DNA of 64,000 nt from an uncultured Lachnospiraceae bacterium (GCA_937920345.1 CALGVA010000053.1:1-64000); one strand, 5' to 3'. Positions 8,062 to 17,027 are shown, counted from the first letter of the stretch. The notes: generated from the sequence alone by a model not told the origin. Made by a program: numbers and translations.

Positions 8062-8722
8062 AGGGAAAGGAAAACCCAGCGACCGCAGGGCTGGGAAACG
8101 TAGGGATCGGAACCAACGGGTAGGGACAAGGATACCGGAATTGGGATATTATCTTATTGTAACCGATACGGAGGAGACGGAGAAGAATTATTTTGAAGGC
8201 TTGAGAGATAGCATTCCCGCGGAACTAAAAGACCATCTGGTAATAAAGGTGGAAAAGGCAAAGACTGTAGAACTGGTGAAACGGGCGATGGAACTTACCG
8301 ATGCAGAATCACAATATCGTATTCCATGGATTGTTTTTGATAGGGATCAGGTAAAGGGTTTTGACGAGATTATAAGGCTGGCAGAGAGAAATGATATCAA
8401 TGCCGGATGGTCTAACCCTTGTTTTGAAATATGGATGTTTGCTTACTTTGGTGAAATGCCCACTATCAGGGAATCTTATATATGCTGTGAACGGTTTGCG
8501 GAGAAGTTTGAGAAGGTAACAAGACATAAGTATTCTAAGAATGATAGAGATATTTATCGGAAACTGGTGCAGTATGGGGATGAAGAAAAAGCGATTGAGG
8601 TGGCGAAGCGGTGTTACAAGAAGTGCTTAGAGAATGGGAAAAAGAAGCCGTCAGAGATGTGGCCTGTGAGTATGGTATATCGGTTGGTGGGTGAGATACA
8701 ACGAAAGCTTGGATTATTCTAA
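8051..8722 (+). CDS. RloB-like effector, probable TOPRIM-type nuclease
   Basis: The protein has 223 residues. A very basic N-terminus (about 1-27) is followed by an LIVTDTEETEKNYFEG strand with the acidic positions of the RloB family, then IVFDRDQ (95-100, a DxD pair) and SNPCFEIWMF (121-130), the best-conserved RloB signature. The motif order matches a TOPRIM-like metal-binding site, so nuclease activity, perhaps on RNA such as tRNA, is plausible but unproven. Translation is coupled to the ATPase gene by an 11-base overlap. The pair is organised like PARIS (AriA plus DUF4435 AriB) but the second protein belongs to a different family. Confidence 0.8.
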   Translation: MTSKGKGKPSDRRAGKRRDRNQRVGTRIPELGYYLIVTDTEETEKNYFEGLRDSIPAELKDHLVIKVEKAKTVELVKRAMELTDAESQYRIPWIVFDRDQVKGFDEIIRLAERNDINAGWSNPCFEIWMFAYFGEMPTIRESYICCERFAEKFEKVTRHKYSKNDRDIYRKLVQYGDEEKAIEVAKRCYKKCLENGKKKPSEMWPVSMVYRLVGEIQRKLGLF

Positions 8723-8743
8723 TAAATGTGATGAAAGGGGAAT

Positions 8744-9001
8744 ATGAAATGGATTCAGGTTTTGAACATGAGGCGACAGCTACATGGAGTGGATATATAT
8801 CAAGGTTATGTAGCAATTTATGTGGTTCTGAAACAAATTTGCAGGTTGTTGTCATCACCAGATGCTTTAGATAAAGAGACAATTGGATTAACATATAAGC
8901 TTGAAGTAGAGAACTGGGAAGATGTTGCTATTGTCAGAGAAGATGAAAATGGAAAAACTTATCTTCCTATTCATCAAGTTACAAATCGACTGGGAGAATA
9001 A
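8744..9001 (+). CDS. small hypothetical protein
   Basis: This 85-residue frame starts at an ATG preceded by AAAGGGG, 21 bases after the rloB-like stop. The first half is hydrophobic and helical (IYQGYVAIYVVLKQICRLL). The second is acidic, with KLEVENWEDVAIVRED. I do not recognise it. It may be a third member of the ATPase/RloB-like operon or part of the debris that follows. A fragment is possible because the next 250 bases contain other truncated frames. Confidence 0.35.
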   Translation: MKWIQVLNMRRQLHGVDIYQGYVAIYVVLKQICRLLSSPDALDKETIGLTYKLEVENWEDVAIVREDENGKTYLPIHQVTNRLGE

Positions 9002-9035
9002 TATTAGTGCATATAAAAGAGCACTGATATAGTTG

Positions 9036-9191
9036 ATGCTTGAAAAGATTTTCTTAAATCAGCAGAATCTTGGAGTACCTGAAGCGTATTTACATACCAG
9101 TAGAGAAATTAAGGAAGAGAAAGAAGAATTTAATAACTTGACACACGCGGGGTATGGGGCGCTGTGTGTGGAAGGGAGTCTGCCGGTTTGA
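9036..9191 (+). CDS. 51-residue fragment ending in the 40-bp repeat
   Basis: A frame from ATG 9036 to TGA 9189-9191 encodes a hydrophilic peptide: LEKIFLNQQNLGVPEAYLH, an EIKEEKEEF stretch, and the repeat-encoded GYGALCVEGSLP. It has no clear ribosome binding site. It looks like the tail of a decayed gene into which the repeat is fused, rather than a functional small protein. Confidence 0.2.
   Translation: MLEKIFLNQQNLGVPEAYLHTSREIKEEKEEFNNLTHAGYGALCVEGSLPV
9147..9186. repeat. 40-bp dispersed repeat, copy 2
   Basis: This is the direct partner of the copy at 6465-6504, with one mismatch over 40 bases. The pair delimits a 2.6-kb segment holding the RloA/RloB-like genes. Deletion or insertion by homologous recombination between the copies would remove or restore that module. 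Confidence 0.7.
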
Positions 9192-9254
9192 GGCTGGATA
9201 GGCTGTTGGGGTAGAAAATTAGAATTTTTAAGTTAATAGACACTTCAACAAATT

Positions 9255-9710
9255 ATGGTCCGGTTGGATTATATAGAGCAGACCGGACATGGAGTTCCTT
9301 TGATTGTGTCTAAGTATGGCAAAGAAGTGTTTGACATTACAGAAAATTTTATTACAGTGACAATTCCGTTAAATAAAGATAAAGCGTTGGAAAAGGATTT
9401 ACAATTGGCAAAAGAGGATGGATTGGATGAATATGATCAAAAAATGTTAAACCTGATGAAAGAAAAAAGAGAAAAAGGTATTATAGAAAGGGCTGGCTCT
9501 AAGAAAAAGGGACAATGGGTAAAATTAAAGAAGAAACTTTATGGTTTTCCTAATTTGCATTTTATTGCAGCAACACATTCTCCGCTTGTTGAGTCATCAA
9601 TAGGGTCAGCAGTGGTTTATGATCCGGAGAAGAATATTCAGGTAGAAAATTTAGCTGAATTAGGAAACTCTGATAAGAGTAGTTGCGTAAGCAAAATATT
9701 TTATATATAA
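9255..9710 (+). pseudogene. chimeric remnant: AlbA/ATP-binding protein tail joined to an AAA ATPase tail
   Basis: The 151-residue frame is a mosaic. Residues 1-75 (RLDYIEQTGHGVPLIVSKYG, then FITVTIPLN) match the C-terminal part of schlafen/AlbA_2-type ATP-binding proteins (HATPase_c_4 region). The GIIERAGSKKKGQW segment (about 79-92) is the end of their winged helix. Residues from about 96 (FPNLHFIAATHSPL) are instead the D-loop and switch strand of an AAA/OLD-type ATPase. Neither half keeps its catalytic domain and there is no ribosome binding site. I read it as a deletion fusion of two decayed defence genes just before the Wadjet operon. Confidence 0.5.
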
Positions 9711-9715
9711 TTGAT

Positions 9716-9742
9716 TTGACAAGCTATAGTAAACGATATAAT
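9716..9742 (+). promoter_or_regulatory. promoter of the Wadjet operon
   Basis: TTGACA (9716-9721) and TATAAT (9737-9742) are both perfect boxes separated by 15 bases, two fewer than optimal. Transcription would begin near 9749, 37 bases before the jetA ATG. Perfect boxes with a short spacer usually give moderate constitutive expression. Confidence 0.6.
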
Positions 9743-9785
9743 CGGCAATAAAGCAAGCCGGCAGGAAGGAATAATTACAATCGCC

Positions 9786-11165
9786 ATGAAAACCTTATTC
9801 GATATTCTACCGGCCGATTTTTTTAAGCCGCTGACAAGTAAATACCGGCAGGAGTACGCAGATTGCATTATGCGGCTTTTCAATGCCTTTAAACCGGAAA
9901 TTTCCTATGGCGTGAATCGGGACATCGTAGTCAAAGAATTGACGGACTATTTTGAGGCTGATGATACGGAGATGAGTTTTGATGATGAAGTCTATGTATC
10001 CGATGCGAGGGATAAGGCAAACGGAGTCATAGCCATACTGAAGAAGTGCGGATGGATAGAATACGAGCAGGAGACGAATCACCAGATTAATGTGATTTTG
10101 TGTGAATATACGATTCCTGTGATCGATAGTATGAATCGCATCATTCGTGAGGAAGAGGCGGAATATCAGGGAATCATCTCGCAGATCCATGCGAGTTTAC
10201 AGAACGAGGAATTGTACGGTAAACCTTATGAATTAATTATTAAGGGTGTACAGGAGAATACAGAACGTCTTTTATCAGAGTTAAAGAAGCTGAACGCCAG
10301 CATCAAGCGGCACATGGATCAGCAGACGAACGATATGGACGCGGAAGAAATCTTAGAGCACTTCTTTGCGTATCACAAGAATATCGGATCAAAGGCATAT
10401 CTGAGAATGAAGACCAGCGAGAACATTTCCTATTTTCGGACGTCTATCATAGAGCGGATTGGACGGATCATGGAAAGCACAGAGATCATGGAGCGGGCGG
10501 TGGCAGGTTACATGGAAGTGGAGGAGACTGAGGACCGGGAGAAGGCATATGATGAGGTAATCTCTATGCTGATTGACATTAAGTCCTCTTTCTATCGACT
10601 GGATGATATCATAGAAGAGATTGACAGAAAGCATGCGCGGTATATGCGCAGTGCGGTGATGCGGGCGCGGTTTCTTCTGGCAACCGGCAATAATCTGGAA
10701 GGGAAGCTGTCCAAAATAACAGATCTTTATGTGCAGCAGTTGAACAGCGGAGAGGAAGAATCCTTTGAGGGGCTGTTTTCCTTGTATCCGCAAAGCTATA
10801 TTTCACCGGAATCGCTCCAGACAGTTCCGATCACTAAGAAAGTGGATGCAATCAGCGGATTTTCCAATCAGGCGCAGATGAGTGAGGCGGACAGGCTGTT
10901 GTATAAAGAAGCGCTGAGGAGAAAGAACCGAAGCCGGTTTTCCCGCAAGAATATAAATGAATATGTTATAAATTTATTAGGAGACAGTGACAAGATGCCG
11001 GTTACGGATGTGCCGGTGGAATCCGTCAGGGACTTGATCCGGATCATTTATATCAGCATCTATTCCGGTAACCGGTCCAATAATTATGAAATCAGTCGAA
11101 GCGGAAAACAAGTGGAGATGCAGGGATATTCGCTGCCGTATTTTGATATTGTTAAAAAGAGATAG
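9786..11165 (+). CDS. jetA: Wadjet system protein JetA
   Basis: This 459-residue soluble helical protein is the first gene of a jetABCD operon. It shows the tandem winged-helix and long-helix layout of the kleisin-like JetA subunit (MukF-like): an N-terminal domain around 15-110, extended helices through 120-290, and a late domain around 340-440. Wadjet senses and cleaves closed circular DNA such as plasmids. JetA bridges the JetC SMC heads and recruits JetB. Its size and character fit the type II (DUF5716-like) JetA found in Clostridia, but the subtype call is tentative. An AGGAAGG lies 16 bases before the ATG, farther than usual. No earlier in-frame start exists. A 73-base gap separates it from jetB. 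Confidence 0.78.
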   Translation: MKTLFDILPADFFKPLTSKYRQEYADCIMRLFNAFKPEISYGVNRDIVVKELTDYFEADDTEMSFDDEVYVSDARDKANGVIAILKKCGWIEYEQETNHQINVILCEYTIPVIDSMNRIIREEEAEYQGIISQIHASLQNEELYGKPYELIIKGVQENTERLLSELKKLNASIKRHMDQQTNDMDAEEILEHFFAYHKNIGSKAYLRMKTSENISYFRTSIIERIGRIMESTEIMERAVAGYMEVEETEDREKAYDEVISMLIDIKSSFYRLDDIIEEIDRKHARYMRSAVMRARFLLATGNNLEGKLSKITDLYVQQLNSGEEESFEGLFSLYPQSYISPESLQTVPITKKVDAISGFSNQAQMSEADRLLYKEALRRKNRSRFSRKNINEYVINLLGDSDKMPVTDVPVESVRDLIRIIYISIYSGNRSNNYEISRSGKQVEMQGYSLPYFDIVKKR

Positions 11166-11238
11166 AGCCATAGTATATTTAAGATAATTTGAACACGAGT
11201 TTGAAAATATATCTTTAGGAAAGTATAAAGGATTACAT

Positions 11239-11880
11239 ATGTTTGAAGAATTAATAGAATCTGCCGCACAAAAAGAGAAATTCCGTGTCGCGGCGAACAA
11301 ACTGTTAAATCAGTGTTTTCTGCTGCGGAAGCGGGAGGACACGAAAAAAGAATATGTTTTCGTAAGGCAGAACCGGGAATTGTTCATTCCGTTTTTTGAC
11401 CTGCTGGGGTACGATCTGAAAATAAACGAGGATCAGGGAGTGATCGGCATTGTGAACCAGTTCGGGACGGGGAGACTGGCACTTGGCAAATATGAGAGTA
11501 TCTTTCTGCTGATTCTCCGGATTCTGTATGTGGAAAAGCGTAAGGAACTGGGAACTTTCACAGAGGAGGTGACGGTTCTCATGGAAGAGATCAGAGAGAA
11601 GTATGCGATGCTTAAAATCAAGGCGAAACCGATGTTAGACAAGGGGAATGAGCGACATATGACCAGTCTGTTTCGCAGATATAACCTGATTCGGAATCTG
11701 GACAGTGACGTCAGCCAGCCGGATGCAAGGATCGTTATCTACCCGTCAATTCTCATGGCGGTAACGGTGGAAGATATCAATGAGTATTATACGATGACGG
11801 AACAGAAAATGCGGGAGTATTCCGGGGGGAATGCATATGGAGACTCAGAAGAAGAGTATGACCAGAGTGCAGTTGATTAA
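11239..11880 (+). CDS. jetB: Wadjet system protein JetB (DUF4194-like)
   Basis: This 213-residue acidic helical protein occupies the JetB position and has the usual length of the MukE-like DUF4194 family, a winged-helix dimer that binds JetA. Supporting features are the ANKLLNQCFLLRK and FVRQNRELFIPFFDLLGYDL segments, followed by the GRLALGKYESIFLLILR helix, a conserved JetB-type core. AAAGGA precedes the ATG by 8 bases. The 3' end overlaps jetC by about 45 bases, which is typical of these operons and suggests coupled, stoichiometric synthesis. Confidence 0.8.
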   Translation: MFEELIESAAQKEKFRVAANKLLNQCFLLRKREDTKKEYVFVRQNRELFIPFFDLLGYDLKINEDQGVIGIVNQFGTGRLALGKYESIFLLILRILYVEKRKELGTFTEEVTVLMEEIREKYAMLKIKAKPMLDKGNERHMTSLFRRYNLIRNLDSDVSQPDARIVIYPSILMAVTVEDINEYYTMTEQKMREYSGGNAYGDSEEEYDQSAVD

Positions 11881-14800
11881 CTGGCACTATTTTGAGAATG
11901 AGAGAATATCCTTTCATGGATCGACATTGATCAGTGGGGAAAATACTGCCGGGAAATCCACCATACTGGATGCCATACAGCTGGTACTGACAACGAACAC
12001 ACGCAGGTTCAACGTGGCGGCCAATGAGAAAGGAAAGAGAGATTTAAGGGGATATGTCCGCTGTAAGATCGGAAATGTGGGTGAGGCATATCTTCGAAAA
12101 GGCGCAGTGCCGGCCAATGTGGCGCTGGAATTTTATGAGGAGAAGGGAGATCGTTACTTTGTGCTGGGCGCGCATATGCTTTCCAGAGATGAGGAGAGTC
12201 CGGTCATAACCAGATGGTATATGGAGGAATGCAGGCTCGAAGATCTTTCTTTCATGGCAGGAGAGCGTGCCGCACTGGCGGAGGAATTTCGGGCAAAGAA
12301 CAGGAAAATTTCATATATAGACCAGAAAAATGCGGCACAGGATCGGTTTAAACGACGTCTTGGAAATTTAGATGATAAATTCTTTGATATAATTCCAAAA
12401 TCTCTGGCTTTTAAGCCGATGGACAATGTGAAAGAGTTTATCAATAAATTTGTCTTGTCGGAAGAGCGGGTGGATGTGGTTTCATTGCGGGAGAACATAG
12501 AGACACTGAGCGAACTGGAGAATATATTGGATCGTTCCAGAAGGCAGCAGGCCGCATTGGAGAAAATTCTTGGCAGGTATGATGAGATAGAGGAGAAGGA
12601 CAGAAGTATCCTTGTCAACGATATTCTGCTTAAAATTGCGAATCGGGATGCCGTGCATCTGTATGTGGAGAATTTGGAGAAAAAGATTCGGATGAAGAGT
12701 CAGTCTGTGGAGTCTAACCGCGGATTTCTGGAAGAAATAGGGAAGCAGATCAAGGGTCTGGAAAATCAGATTCTGGCGATTAGTATAGACATAGAAGCGA
12801 CGCATTCCAATGCCCTTTTGCAGCAGGCCAGAAGCCGGATAGAGAATTTGGAGGGGGAAATCCGTCAGAAGAAGGAGGGAGAAAAGAAGCTGCAGGAGCA
12901 GGTTCGTCTTTTGATAAATTATCTGAGGGATCTGGAAAGACTGGATTATAAGCCGGTGAAGCGTACACAGGCAGAACAGTTAGGAGAAGCGGCGGATCAG
13001 GAGGAAAAGGCGAAGACAGTTGAGAGGCTGGAGGCTTTCGCCACAAAGGAACAAAATGAAATTCAAAATACCTGGGCGATTCTTACTGCAGATATGAAGA
13101 GAATTTCCGGGGAAATAGATGACTGTCAGGAACGTTTGAAGAAGCTGGAAAAGCGAGTGCTTCCCTATCCGGAATATGTGCAAAAGTTGAAAGAGATGGT
13201 GGAGAAGGAGTTTGTACGCAAAGGGATTTCATCTCCGGTCTATCTCCTTTCGGAATTGTTGGAAATCACGGATGTGAAGTGGAGCAATGCCATAGAGGGA
13301 TATCTTAACACGCAGAAATTCTATCTGGTTGTAGAGCCGGAATATTATCATGCGGCGTTAGAGGTTTATGATAAAAACCGTAAGAACATACATACTGCAG
13401 GTATCATTAACAGCCGTAAACTTCCAATGGAGCAGGAGGCAGAGCCGGATTCTCTCGCTTATGTGGTGAAAAGCGATAACCGTTATGCCAAGGCATATGT
13501 GAATTATGTACTGGGCAGGGTGAAGCGCTGCACAGATGTCCGTGAACTGGAACAGTATTCCATCGCCATGACGCCCGAGTGTATGCTCTATCAGGGATAT
13601 GTGGTCAGACATTTGAATCCCAGAGATTATGAGAATCCTTTTATTGGACAGTATGCTTACCGGACGCAGATAGAGAATGTGAAGAAAGAGATTGAGGAAA
13701 AGACGCGAAGGCGGAGCGGGATCAGGCAGGAAATCCAGCTGTACACGGCGGTTCAGGAAAGCGCGAAGAAAGTAAATCTGGGCATCATGAAGCTGTATCT
13801 GTATGTGCCGGAAAGCCTGCATAGTCTGCAGGAACAGATGGTATCAGCGAAGACAGAACTGAAAGAGGCGCAGAGCGACCCTACGTTGATTGAACTGAAT
13901 CTGAAACTGAATGCTAAGAAGAAAGAACTTGATGTAAAAAAAACAGAGAAAGACAGCCTCAGCGAAGAAAATATGCGTCTGGAGAATCAGATTGATACGC
14001 ATAGAAAGGAGATGCAGGAAAGAAAAAAGGAATATGATAGCCTGCGGACAGAACTGGAAGAACAGGCGGACAGGGACGGTGCGGTCTACAAAGAGGCGGA
14101 GGACAAATACAGACAGAATCGAAAGAGCAAGAGCGCACAGGTCATTGCAGTGAATTTTGCACCTCAGAGATCACAGCTTCTGCGTGAGCGGGAGGAACTG
14201 CTGGACGGCAGGACGGGGTTAAAAGAACTTCAGATGAGATTCAATCAGGAATTCACGCTTGATTTTATGCTGGGACTTGTAAATATTTCGGAATATCGTG
14301 AGGCTTTGCAGAAGCTTAAGAGCGTGGAAATCGTGCGATATGAGGAAAAACTGAAACTTGCCAGAGAGGATTGCGAACAGATTTTCCGAAGTGATTTTCT
14401 TTCCAGAATGAAAGAGAATATTGAGAGTGCGAGAAATGAGTTCCGCAGCTTGAATAAGGCACTGGACAGTATTTATTACGGAGACGACAGCTATCGGTTT
14501 AAGATTAGTTTTGACAAGAATAAGGAAGGGCTGTACAGGATGATTACCTCAGAGAACAATTACGAGGGAATTAATCTCTGGACCAGCGCTTTCGAGGAAG
14601 AATACAAAGAGGAAATGGCTGATCTTTTTGACAAGCTGATGGCGAAGGACGATAATGGACAGAAAATTGTGGAAGAATACACAGATTATCGTTCTTATCT
14701 GGATTATGATATCGAAATTCATAAACGGGACGGTTCGATTCAGCGTTTTTCTGACATTTACGGAGAAAAAAGCGGCAGCGAGACGCAGGTGCCTTATTAT

Positions 14801-15055
14801 GTGGCAATTGCAGCTTCTTTTTATCAGCTATATCGATACGGAAACAGTATAAGAATCATGCTGCTGGATGAGGCTTTTGATAAGATGGATGATGAACGTA
14901 TTCAGTCCATGATGGAATTTTTCAATGGATTAGGGCTGCAGGTTATTCTGGCAACGCCGCCGGCGAAGATTGAGGTGATTGGCGAGCAGGTTGGAACGGT
15001 TCTGACTGCGATTCGTGTGGGCCAGAACAGTATTGTGGAGGAGTATGATTTGTGA
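11837..15055 (+). CDS. jetC: Wadjet system SMC-like ATPase JetC
   Basis: About 1,072 residues. An N-terminal SMC head has Walker A GENTAGKST near residue 34. Long coiled coils (about 215-430 and 600-860) surround a hinge-like globular region (about 430-590). The C-terminal head has an ABC signature-like YGEKSGSETQ near 975 and Walker B RIMLLDEAFDKMDDE near 1008. JetC is the MukB-like motor that extrudes DNA loops so the complex can recognise small circular DNA. I chose ATG 11837, which has a GGGGGG box 7 bases upstream; 11831 is an alternative two codons earlier. It overlaps both jetB and jetD, so the four subunits are translated as a unit. Confidence 0.88.
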   Translation: METQKKSMTRVQLINWHYFENERISFHGSTLISGENTAGKSTILDAIQLVLTTNTRRFNVAANEKGKRDLRGYVRCKIGNVGEAYLRKGAVPANVALEFYEEKGDRYFVLGAHMLSRDEESPVITRWYMEECRLEDLSFMAGERAALAEEFRAKNRKISYIDQKNAAQDRFKRRLGNLDDKFFDIIPKSLAFKPMDNVKEFINKFVLSEERVDVVSLRENIETLSELENILDRSRRQQAALEKILGRYDEIEEKDRSILVNDILLKIANRDAVHLYVENLEKKIRMKSQSVESNRGFLEEIGKQIKGLENQILAISIDIEATHSNALLQQARSRIENLEGEIRQKKEGEKKLQEQVRLLINYLRDLERLDYKPVKRTQAEQLGEAADQEEKAKTVERLEAFATKEQNEIQNTWAILTADMKRISGEIDDCQERLKKLEKRVLPYPEYVQKLKEMVEKEFVRKGISSPVYLLSELLEITDVKWSNAIEGYLNTQKFYLVVEPEYYHAALEVYDKNRKNIHTAGIINSRKLPMEQEAEPDSLAYVVKSDNRYAKAYVNYVLGRVKRCTDVRELEQYSIAMTPECMLYQGYVVRHLNPRDYENPFIGQYAYRTQIENVKKEIEEKTRRRSGIRQEIQLYTAVQESAKKVNLGIMKLYLYVPESLHSLQEQMVSAKTELKEAQSDPTLIELNLKLNAKKKELDVKKTEKDSLSEENMRLENQIDTHRKEMQERKKEYDSLRTELEEQADRDGAVYKEAEDKYRQNRKSKSAQVIAVNFAPQRSQLLREREELLDGRTGLKELQMRFNQEFTLDFMLGLVNISEYREALQKLKSVEIVRYEEKLKLAREDCEQIFRSDFLSRMKENIESARNEFRSLNKALDSIYYGDDSYRFKISFDKNKEGLYRMITSENNYEGINLWTSAFEEEYKEEMADLFDKLMAKDDNGQKIVEEYTDYRSYLDYDIEIHKRDGSIQRFSDIYGEKSGSETQVPYYVAIAASFYQLYRYGNSIRIMLLDEAFDKMDDERIQSMMEFFNGLGLQVILATPPAKIEVIGEQVGTVLTAIRVGQNSIVEEYDL

Positions 15056-16320
15056 TGGACAGGCAGCAGAGGAAAGTGTTGGAGCATCTTTTGGATTCCT
15101 ATGAAAGGAGTCGGACATTCCGGGGAGACAATCAGAAAACCCAGACATTTTCCGTGAGTGTCGGGAAGATTTTCCCCAAATATAATGACGATGCAGAGTA
15201 TGATTATTTCTGTCAGATTAATGAGTCGATGGAAGAGTTGTGCGCCGAGGAGCTGGTTACACTGGTGTATTGGAAAAAGGGTGTACTAAAGAAGATCACA
15301 CTCAATCCGAAGCGACTGGATGTCTGTTATGAAATGCTGGGAAGGATGCCAAGAAGACGGGAGCAGGAAGAACTTGTGCGCATATGGGATGATCTCTGTC
15401 ACGGTGACGAGTTGTGCCGGCAGAATGAATCTGGTCAGGAGTATCAGATTCCGTTAGTTAAGTATATTAGTGCGCAACGGCGCAGGGTTGAAAAAAATCT
15501 AAATGTGGAATATTACAATCATGATCTGGAAGAATATCGTGAACTGCTTCTGGCAGTAAAAGCGGTTTTGGAGAATCAGGAGGAGATATTTATCCGCAGC
15601 CTTTCTATGCAGCTGTTCCATGATTCCAAGAGAATGGAACTGCTAAAGCATAAGGTAGAAGCTTTACTGTATCAGTATGGAACGTATCAGGAGCGCGATT
15701 TTGTACTGGAGGAATGCGGAATCGTCCATACGCCGACTTATGTGATGATAAAAGGAAACGGGAGTATTCGGATCGGAAGAAAACACAGATCAGATGAGCA
15801 GGAGATCGATTTATCCTTGATGGAAGGTGATATTGCGTTGTCTACAGAATCGGTCAAGCGCCTGAAAGCTGTTACGGTCATGGGAAAGCGTGTGGTAACG
15901 GTGGAGAATCTTACCAGTTTTCATGATTATTCGGCGGAGGATGATTTTGTTGTTTATCTGGGAGGATTCCACAATAAGGTAAAAAGAGACTTCCTCTTAT
16001 ATCTATATCAACAGAATCCCGGGAAAGAATACCGGCATTTCGGAGATATTGATGCAGGAGGCTTTTATATTCTGGAGCATTTGAAGAAAGAGACAGGGAT
16101 TCCGTTTCGGTCACTGTATATGGATACGAAGACACTTCAGAGATATCGCGGGGACACAAAACCATTGACTGAAAATGACAGAAAACGACTCCTGCAATTG
16201 AAGGAGGAGTTGACAGAGCGGATGCAGCATGAAGAAACAGAGGATTATAGAGGTGTAATTTCGTACATGCTCGATGAGAACTGTAAGCTGGAACAGGAAG
16301 CTGTTCATTTGCGGGATTGA
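15055..16320 (+). CDS. jetD: Wadjet system nuclease JetD (TOPRIM-type)
   Basis: The protein has 421 residues from the ATG that overlaps the jetC stop (TGATG); a GTG one codon earlier is possible. The N-terminal half is a winged-helix and helical region. The C-terminal half is the TOPRIM catalytic domain related to topoisomerase VI A subunits. TVENLTSF near 281 supplies the catalytic Glu. GDIDAGG near 329 supplies the DxD metal ligands, followed by FYILEHL. JetD cuts plasmid DNA after loop extrusion by JetABC. All catalytic residues are present and the frame is intact, so the operon should be functional. Confidence 0.86.
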   Translation: MDRQQRKVLEHLLDSYERSRTFRGDNQKTQTFSVSVGKIFPKYNDDAEYDYFCQINESMEELCAEELVTLVYWKKGVLKKITLNPKRLDVCYEMLGRMPRRREQEELVRIWDDLCHGDELCRQNESGQEYQIPLVKYISAQRRRVEKNLNVEYYNHDLEEYRELLLAVKAVLENQEEIFIRSLSMQLFHDSKRMELLKHKVEALLYQYGTYQERDFVLEECGIVHTPTYVMIKGNGSIRIGRKHRSDEQEIDLSLMEGDIALSTESVKRLKAVTVMGKRVVTVENLTSFHDYSAEDDFVVYLGGFHNKVKRDFLLYLYQQNPGKEYRHFGDIDAGGFYILEHLKKETGIPFRSLYMDTKTLQRYRGDTKPLTENDRKRLLQLKEELTERMQHEETEDYRGVISYMLDENCKLEQEAVHLRD

Positions 16321-16423
16321 TTTTTTACACATAGTATAGAGGCAACATCTAGATTGAAACGATTCAACGAAAGCAGCAGGATTTCCTGCGAACCAATCTA
16401 AAGATAAGAAAGAGGCAGTTAAT

Positions 16424-16978
16424 ATGGACAGATTTGCAGTGATCGACACGGAGACAAACTGGAATGACGAGGTAATGTCAATCGGTGTTGTGGTTGCCGA
16501 TTCGGAGACAATGGACAAAATTGATTCTGTATATTACATAATTGATCCGGCATACAGGGTGGGCGGCATGTACTCGAGCGAACTGAGGCTCGATGAAAAA
16601 GGGGTTGTTGTTACAGACAGAAAGCAGACTTTGGACGGGATAGAACAATGGCTGGCTGCATATCAGGTGCGGAAGCTTTTTGCATATAATGCGTCTTTTG
16701 ACAAGAAGCATTTACCGGAATATGCACAGTATGAATGGTATGATATTATGCGTTTGGCGGCATACCGTCAATATAACAGAGCGATCCCCGATACCGTGGA
16801 TTGCTATGGAACCGGAAGAATGAAATGTGGCTACGGCGTTGAAAATATTTTGAGAATGTTCCGTAATAATATGGGATATAGAGAGACACATAATGCGGTA
16901 CTTGACGCGGAGGATGAATTGCAAATCATGCAATTACTGGGGCATGGGCTGCATAAATATGATATTGCGCATATTTGA
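16424..16978 (+). CDS. DEDDh-type 3'-5' exonuclease (DnaQ-like)
   Basis: This 184-residue protein has all DEDDh motifs. FAVIDTETNW (Asp8, Glu10) is motif I, LFAYNASFDKKHL near 88-100 is motif II, and ETHNAVLDAEDEL near 155-167 is motif III with the histidine and final aspartate. It is short, a bare exonuclease domain like RNase T or the DnaQ proofreading fold, acting on single-stranded DNA or RNA ends. It begins 103 bases after jetD on the same strand without an evident promoter between them, so it may be an accessory of the Wadjet transcript. A housekeeping role cannot be excluded. Confidence 0.8.
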   Translation: MDRFAVIDTETNWNDEVMSIGVVVADSETMDKIDSVYYIIDPAYRVGGMYSSELRLDEKGVVVTDRKQTLDGIEQWLAAYQVRKLFAYNASFDKKHLPEYAQYEWYDIMRLAAYRQYNRAIPDTVDCYGTGRMKCGYGVENILRMFRNNMGYRETHNAVLDAEDELQIMQLLGHGLHKYDIAHI

Positions 16979-17004
16979 CAAATTATCTTTTATTATGTTA
17001 TTTT
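16975..17004 (+). promoter_or_regulatory. promoter of the TetR gene
   Basis: A perfect TTGACA (16975-16980) overlaps the exonuclease stop codon. TATTTT (16999-17004) follows after 18 bases. The predicted start lies about 17011, inside the TetR-type palindrome at 17009-17027, the expected layout for autorepression. Confidence 0.45.
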
Positions 17005-17008
17005 GTTA

Positions 17009-17027
17009 TAGATAACACTGTTATGTT
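17009..17027. promoter_or_regulatory. TetR-type operator O1
   Basis: TAGATAAC-N3-GTTATGTT is a 19-base palindrome. Its right half is identical to, and its left half closely matches, the perfect palindrome at 17730-17748. It sits at the predicted transcription start of the TetR gene, 22 bases before the ATG. The shared motif on both sides of the regulator gene identifies the probable binding site. Confidence 0.7.

Noticed and set aside
6766..8722. PARIS (AriA/AriB) system
   Set aside because: The ATPase partner shows the RloB signature SNPCFEIW rather than a DUF4435 pattern. RloA/RloB-like is the better call.
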